From assembly GCF_023715785.1 (NCBI RefSeq), contig NZ_JAMBOX010000001.1, positions 124,001-188,000 on the forward strand: 64,000 nt of DNA, read 5' to 3'. The DNA comes from Neobacillus niacini (GTDB taxonomy: Bacteria; Bacillota; Bacilli; Bacillales; Cytobacillaceae). Below are positions 60,557 through 64,000 of the stretch, piece by piece. The position numbers and the translations under genes are program-made. The notes beneath the pieces were generated by a model. It was given only the letters and a program-made list of their open reading frames with translations, ran no database searches and had not been told where the DNA came from. The first letter of the stretch is position 1; the number at the start of each line of letters is the position of its first letter.

Positions 60557-62339
60557 ATTCTACTTTTTCCACCTGAAATACCGGTACCTCAATAGGTTCA
60601 CCATAGGAATCGGTAATCGTCTGATAACTGTTAAAAACGCCAATCACAGTGTAACGATTGTAGTTCGTGATATTCGTCAGTTGGCCTTTTAACAATAGAT
60701 ATTGAGATTCATATTTTCTGGTGGTGAAATTATAGGTTTCCGATAGTTTTATTAATGGGCCATCAGCAGTTTGCGTAGCACTATAGGTCGTAAATCGAAC
60801 CTTTTGACCATAATAATTTTTGATATCCTTTGCAGAAATATCAATATAATCCACCTTGATTTTTGAAAACTGGAATCCGCCGCTGTAGCCCCGTTCATAA
60901 TAGGCGAACTCCCCTGCTCCTTGTCCAACAGGGTTCTCGAGCAAAATAGATTCCTTGGACTCAATTGTCAACGAATCCGCTTCTACATCCAAAATTTTAG
61001 AAACAGAATTGTTTACTACTTCATACGCCATATATCGGTGCTTTCGGGACGATGACTTTGCGTCAATGAATAGAACCGGAACATCAGTCAAACTAAGGGA
61101 ACCTTGGAAATCAAGCTTGTTAACCGTTAAAGTCTCCCCAAAGTTGCCGCCCGTCGTGACAGACATCTCTTCTTCACCGTTCAACTTGCCGAAATAAATG
61201 AGGCCTTCCTTGGAAATGGCCGCGACCGCGCTGTCTGCCCCCCACTTATTTCGTGCATTGACGAAATGAGGGAATTCCTTATCCGGATACAGACGCTTCA
61301 GCACGCGAATCGGCTCAAATTTATCCCAGGCCAAGTTGGCGCTCTTAATTAACTGTTCTGTATCTTCAAGCGGTCTTAAAGCTTCATAGAGAGAAATAGC
61401 TTCTTCATATTTATTTCCCACGGTAAGCTTGTCTGCTTGGTTCAGTAACTCATTCTTCCTCTTTTCAATCCAAGGGAAAACTTGGGAATCAGCCATCTCC
61501 GAAGACAGATCTTTCACTGTTTTGGCTTTTTCAGCAAATAGAGCGTATTCCTTCTTGTCAAAATCCTCCGTCATCACCTTTATTAAATGGGTTTCGAGCG
61601 CAGTCTTTAGCCATAAGGAATCAATGGAAAACTGCTTTAACATGCTGAATTGCCGATTTCCCTCATCAACAAGTTGGAAGACCCCGTCGTTCTCGGTGAT
61701 CATCGCTTTGATTATTCCAGAATAATATTTTTGGAATTCACTTTTAATCAGCTCTGTCTTTTTAGAATCTCCCCCGTAGTACTCAGACGGAATCAAATTC
61801 AAATCTTTATGAATCTGTTCCTCCTTCTCATCATTGCGAAGGCTGGAGGTCAGTTTGGCAAGCTCGGCTTTTTTAATTGCTGAAAAATAGGTGTTCAAAT
61901 CCTTATCAAGCTTTGTCAAAGTGAGCATTTCTTCGTACATGTCTTTTTGAACAGCGGTGCCGCCCACCCATTTTTCTAGATGCTCCTGCCAGCTGTTATA
62001 TGTATCGGCCAATCGGGGCAAATCCTTCTCGTTATAATAATCACCCGCTTTTTTATCCAACTCTTCCATCGTTTCGCGAATCGGCGACAGGACCCCGAGG
62101 ATCTGATTAATTTCCTTGTTATGGTCGGAAATGACAACATTCAGCTTGGCGGCGCGGAACTTCTTTTCAGCAGCCACTAAATCTCCGGAACGGTACAATT
62201 TCATTGCTTCCTCATAAGTAGCGATTTTCTCGTGGGCCAACATAATTTTTCCGCCTACAAGCACAAGTAAAAACATAAGCACCAATAGGAAAAAATTGCG
62301 CGACATATTAACTTTGCGATAAACGGTCAGTTTAAACAT
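60555..62339 (-). CDS. Membrane-anchored TPR-like envelope protein, unknown function
   Basis: The 594-residue protein starts at an ATG behind AAAGGA. One N-terminal membrane helix (about residues 13-33) is followed by a TPR-like element (ATYEEAMKLYRSGDLVAAEKKFRAA) and a long helical region to about 330. A second TPR-like element (VGNKYEEAISLYEALRPL) lies near 310-325. The C-terminal 230 residues look beta-rich and may bind a ligand. It faces outward. It follows the zinc-ribbon membrane protein gene by 15 bases, so they probably act together. No family was recognised. Confidence 0.75.
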   Translation of the reverse strand: MFKLTVYRKVNMSRNFFLLVLMFLLVLVGGKIMLAHEKIATYEEAMKLYRSGDLVAAEKKFRAAKLNVVISDHNKEINQILGVLSPIRETMEELDKKAGDYYNEKDLPRLADTYNSWQEHLEKWVGGTAVQKDMYEEMLTLTKLDKDLNTYFSAIKKAELAKLTSSLRNDEKEEQIHKDLNLIPSEYYGGDSKKTELIKSEFQKYYSGIIKAMITENDGVFQLVDEGNRQFSMLKQFSIDSLWLKTALETHLIKVMTEDFDKKEYALFAEKAKTVKDLSSEMADSQVFPWIEKRKNELLNQADKLTVGNKYEEAISLYEALRPLEDTEQLIKSANLAWDKFEPIRVLKRLYPDKEFPHFVNARNKWGADSAVAAISKEGLIYFGKLNGEEEMSVTTGGNFGETLTVNKLDFQGSLSLTDVPVLFIDAKSSSRKHRYMAYEVVNNSVSKILDVEADSLTIESKESILLENPVGQGAGEFAYYERGYSGGFQFSKIKVDYIDISAKDIKNYYGQKVRFTTYSATQTADGPLIKLSETYNFTTRKYESQYLLLKGQLTNITNYNRYTVIGVFNSYQTITDSYGEPIEVPVFQVEKVE

Positions 62340-62354
62340 ATGCAGTAGTCCTTT

Positions 62355-63302
62355 CTACGAAACAAACCGCTTAAAATCGGGATCGTAATTGTATTTTGCG
62401 GCTACCAGCCCTCTGGTTTTCAGGCCGAGGCTGCCCCAATTTTCCTCCGGATTGGAATGAATAATGCTGCAGAGCCTAAGCAGCCGCTCCTTTGGAAAAT
62501 ATTCAAGAAATTCCTCAATAAAATCGGCAAATTCAATAATGTAGAGCTTCATCCTTAACGCCGTGCCGGCAACAGAAATCAGTGTTTCCATTCCAAAATC
62601 CGTGACAATCGAAGCGCGATGCTGAATGAAGTAAGCGATCGACTTTTTCGTCATCAGCGTACGGTTTAGTTTGATTGCTTCGAGCGCATATTCTACAAAA
62701 TCCCGATCGTAGCTTGTCGGAACAAGGGTTTCGAGCTCTAGCTCCATGTCGCTCCGGAGAATAATGTGATTCAGAAGCTTAACACTGCGATTTTTCACCT
62801 TGTCATTTTCAATAAAATCTGAGATTTCGCGAAGCTTTTCATAGGCAGAAGCAAGTCGGCCTTCTTCTGCATCGTCTTTTGCCAGATTACTGTCAAAACC
62901 GATTCCGTCTTTAATTCTTTTAAAATCGCTGCGAAGCAGTTTTCTGAGTTGAATAAAATATTCACTTTTCATAAAGATAGAGGTGATAAGACAATAGCTG
63001 AGGCAAAAGACTAACCCCGCAATAAGGGAATAGTACATCGATTTCATAGTCGGGGCGAACACAATTCCCAGGCTGACGAAGATTAAAATCCAGATGGCTT
63101 CGGTAAACAATTTATTTTTAAAAATGGTTTTTACCAGACTTTCCACGCCAATCCATTCTGTGCCGCAGGTTGGACAGCTCTCATCCGCAAGGACGGAATA
63201 GCGGTTGCATTTTTTGCACATTTTGAGCTTTTGGAAATGATATTGGGTCCGCTTTTTCTTTGTCAGCTGGACTGCTTGTTTAGCCAATGGAATCACCTTC
63301 AT
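62355..63302 (-). CDS. Zinc-ribbon membrane protein, unknown function
   Basis: The protein has 315 residues. An N-terminal zinc ribbon (CKKC...CPTC, about residues 29-46) precedes two close membrane helices (about 69-110) and a large cytosolic helical domain (about 115-315). ATG 63302 has a weak ribosome site and overlaps the upstream gene by 23 bases. A TTG five codons in (63287), with an AAGGTGA site at good spacing, may be the true start. It lies in an operon between a 49-residue membrane protein and the TPR-like protein. Not recognised. Confidence 0.75.
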   Translation of the reverse strand: MKVIPLAKQAVQLTKKKRTQYHFQKLKMCKKCNRYSVLADESCPTCGTEWIGVESLVKTIFKNKLFTEAIWILIFVSLGIVFAPTMKSMYYSLIAGLVFCLSYCLITSIFMKSEYFIQLRKLLRSDFKRIKDGIGFDSNLAKDDAEEGRLASAYEKLREISDFIENDKVKNRSVKLLNHIILRSDMELELETLVPTSYDRDFVEYALEAIKLNRTLMTKKSIAYFIQHRASIVTDFGMETLISVAGTALRMKLYIIEFADFIEEFLEYFPKERLLRLCSIIHSNPEENWGSLGLKTRGLVAAKYNYDPDFKRFVS

Positions 63303-63429
63303 TTAGTTTGATTGCCAGTTCTTCATCTATCCCTTGAAAGTCGTCGCCAAGCCTTTTATTTTTCATTAATTTATAGAGTTTCCAAATTAAAATCAGTCCC
63401 AGTAAGCAGGTAAATACTGTGATATACAT
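63280..63429 (-). CDS. 49-residue single-pass membrane protein
   Basis: The start ATG 63429 follows AAGGGGAAG; the open frame extends upstream but without a signal. It has one N-terminal membrane helix (about residues 2-18), then a basic stretch (KLYKLMKNKR) and an acidic tail. Its stop overlaps the start of the zinc-ribbon gene, so translation is coupled. It is the first gene of the three-gene leftward unit. Confidence 0.6.
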   Translation of the reverse strand: MYITVFTCLLGLILIWKLYKLMKNKRLGDDFQGIDEELAIKLNEGDSIG

Positions 63430-63646
63430 CTTGCTTCCCCTTTTTGCATGATTTGATTTTAGTAATTTTCGCCTATGAAACAACATGTTTTTCCATAAAA
63501 TCCATTAAATTAAATTATAATAGGAAAATTTTGATATTAAAAGAAATATATTTAGGAATATACTAGGAGCAGTGGTAAAATATTAGTAAGTATATTGAAA
63601 ATATTGTCATCATTTCAAGAAATTTGCCGGTGGGGGTTCGACACGA

Positions 63647-64000
63647 ATGTTTAAAAAATGGATAAGCAGTTTAATAGTATTCCTTTTCCTTTCTTCGACT
63701 TTTTTCTCAGTCGCTACATATGCCAAAAGTCCCTCAAACACCACTTCCCGAATTGAAGGGATGCTGGTCGTAGACGTCAGCAACTCGATGAAGAGCAGCG
63801 ACCCTAACAATATCAGCTATGAAGCGATGAAAATGTTCATTGATATGGCGTCACTAAAGGGCGACAAAATTGGCGCGATTGCCTATTCTGACCATGTCAT
63901 GCGGGAAAAAGCACTTGTCAAAATTAATTCGGAACAGGATAAAAAAGCTTTAAAGGAATTCATCGATACACTAAATACATATATGTATACCGATATCTCA
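63647..64000 (+). CDS. Secreted VWA-domain protein, N-terminal part (cut by window edge)
   Basis: The ATG at 63647 follows GTGGGGG. The 118 codons seen encode a signal peptide (about residues 1-26) and the start of a von Willebrand factor A domain, with the MIDAS motif DVSNS (Asp43, Ser45, Ser47) and GDKIGAIAYSD further on. VWA domains bind metal and partner proteins. The gene is divergent from the 49-residue/zinc-ribbon/TPR-like unit, with 217 bases between, and is probably functionally linked to it. It continues past the right edge. Confidence 0.85.
   Translation, partial: MFKKWISSLIVFLFLSSTFFSVATYAKSPSNTTSRIEGMLVVDVSNSMKSSDPNNISYEAMKMFIDMASLKGDKIGAIAYSDHVMREKALVKINSEQDKKALKEFIDTLNTYMYTDIS

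Overview
This window comes from a low-GC Gram-positive chromosome of the family Bacillaceae (Bacillus sensu lato). The evidence is the degS-degU-degV-comFA neighbourhood with yvyE and tagO beside it, strong AGGAGG-type ribosome binding sites, frequent TTG and GTG starts, sortase LPXTG-type signals, and sigma-A type promoters. No rRNA, tRNA or CRISPR array was seen.

Layout. (1) 1-~5300: the right end of a prophage. Leftward early genes (SNF2-like helicase, zinc-ribbon protein, several small proteins, Cro-like repressor) face a rightward lysogeny module (CI-like repressor, ImmA/IrrE-type metallopeptidase, large serine integrase). (2) ~5290-11200: the competence/DegSU region. The prophage has split comFA in its Walker A codons, so only the 5' part of comFA is in the window. 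It is preceded by an overlapping NERD-domain gene, a 21-bp repeat field, degV, degU, degS and divergent yvyE. (3) 11300-45700: a large surface-glycan locus, mostly leftward. It holds an LTA-synthase-like enzyme, two tandem tagO paralogues, rmlACBD for dTDP-rhamnose, five family-2 glycosyltransferases, a Wzy-like polymerase, a Wzz/YveK-like protein, a divergent LCP ligase, a CsbB/YfhO/GtrA glycosylation set, a GDP-heptose pathway (gmhA, hddA and a fused hddC-gmhB), a Wzx flippase, a family-4 glycosyltransferase and gtaB. A 1891-residue cell-wall glucosaminidase with about twelve PA14-like modules lies inside it. (4) 46000-57700: secreted or wall-anchored enzymes: an amidase with six 107-residue repeats and two LPXTG-type nucleotidase proteins, one of 2014 residues. 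(5) 58000-64000: small membrane proteins, a CPBP-family protease, and an unrecognised envelope module (zinc-ribbon membrane protein, TPR-like anchored protein, divergent VWA protein cut by the window edge).

How it fits together. TagO probably starts lipid-linked glycans. The Rml, GtaB and heptose enzymes supply activated sugars, the glycosyltransferases build a repeat unit, Wzx/Wzy/Wzz flip and polymerise it, and LCP attaches it to peptidoglycan. CsbB/GtrA/YfhO and the LTA-synthase-like protein suggest further decoration of wall polymers. The most notable points are the prophage insertion in comFA, the NERD-comFA overlap, the GDP-heptose pathway in a rhamnose wall-glycan locus, and the recently amplified 1143-bp PA14 units.
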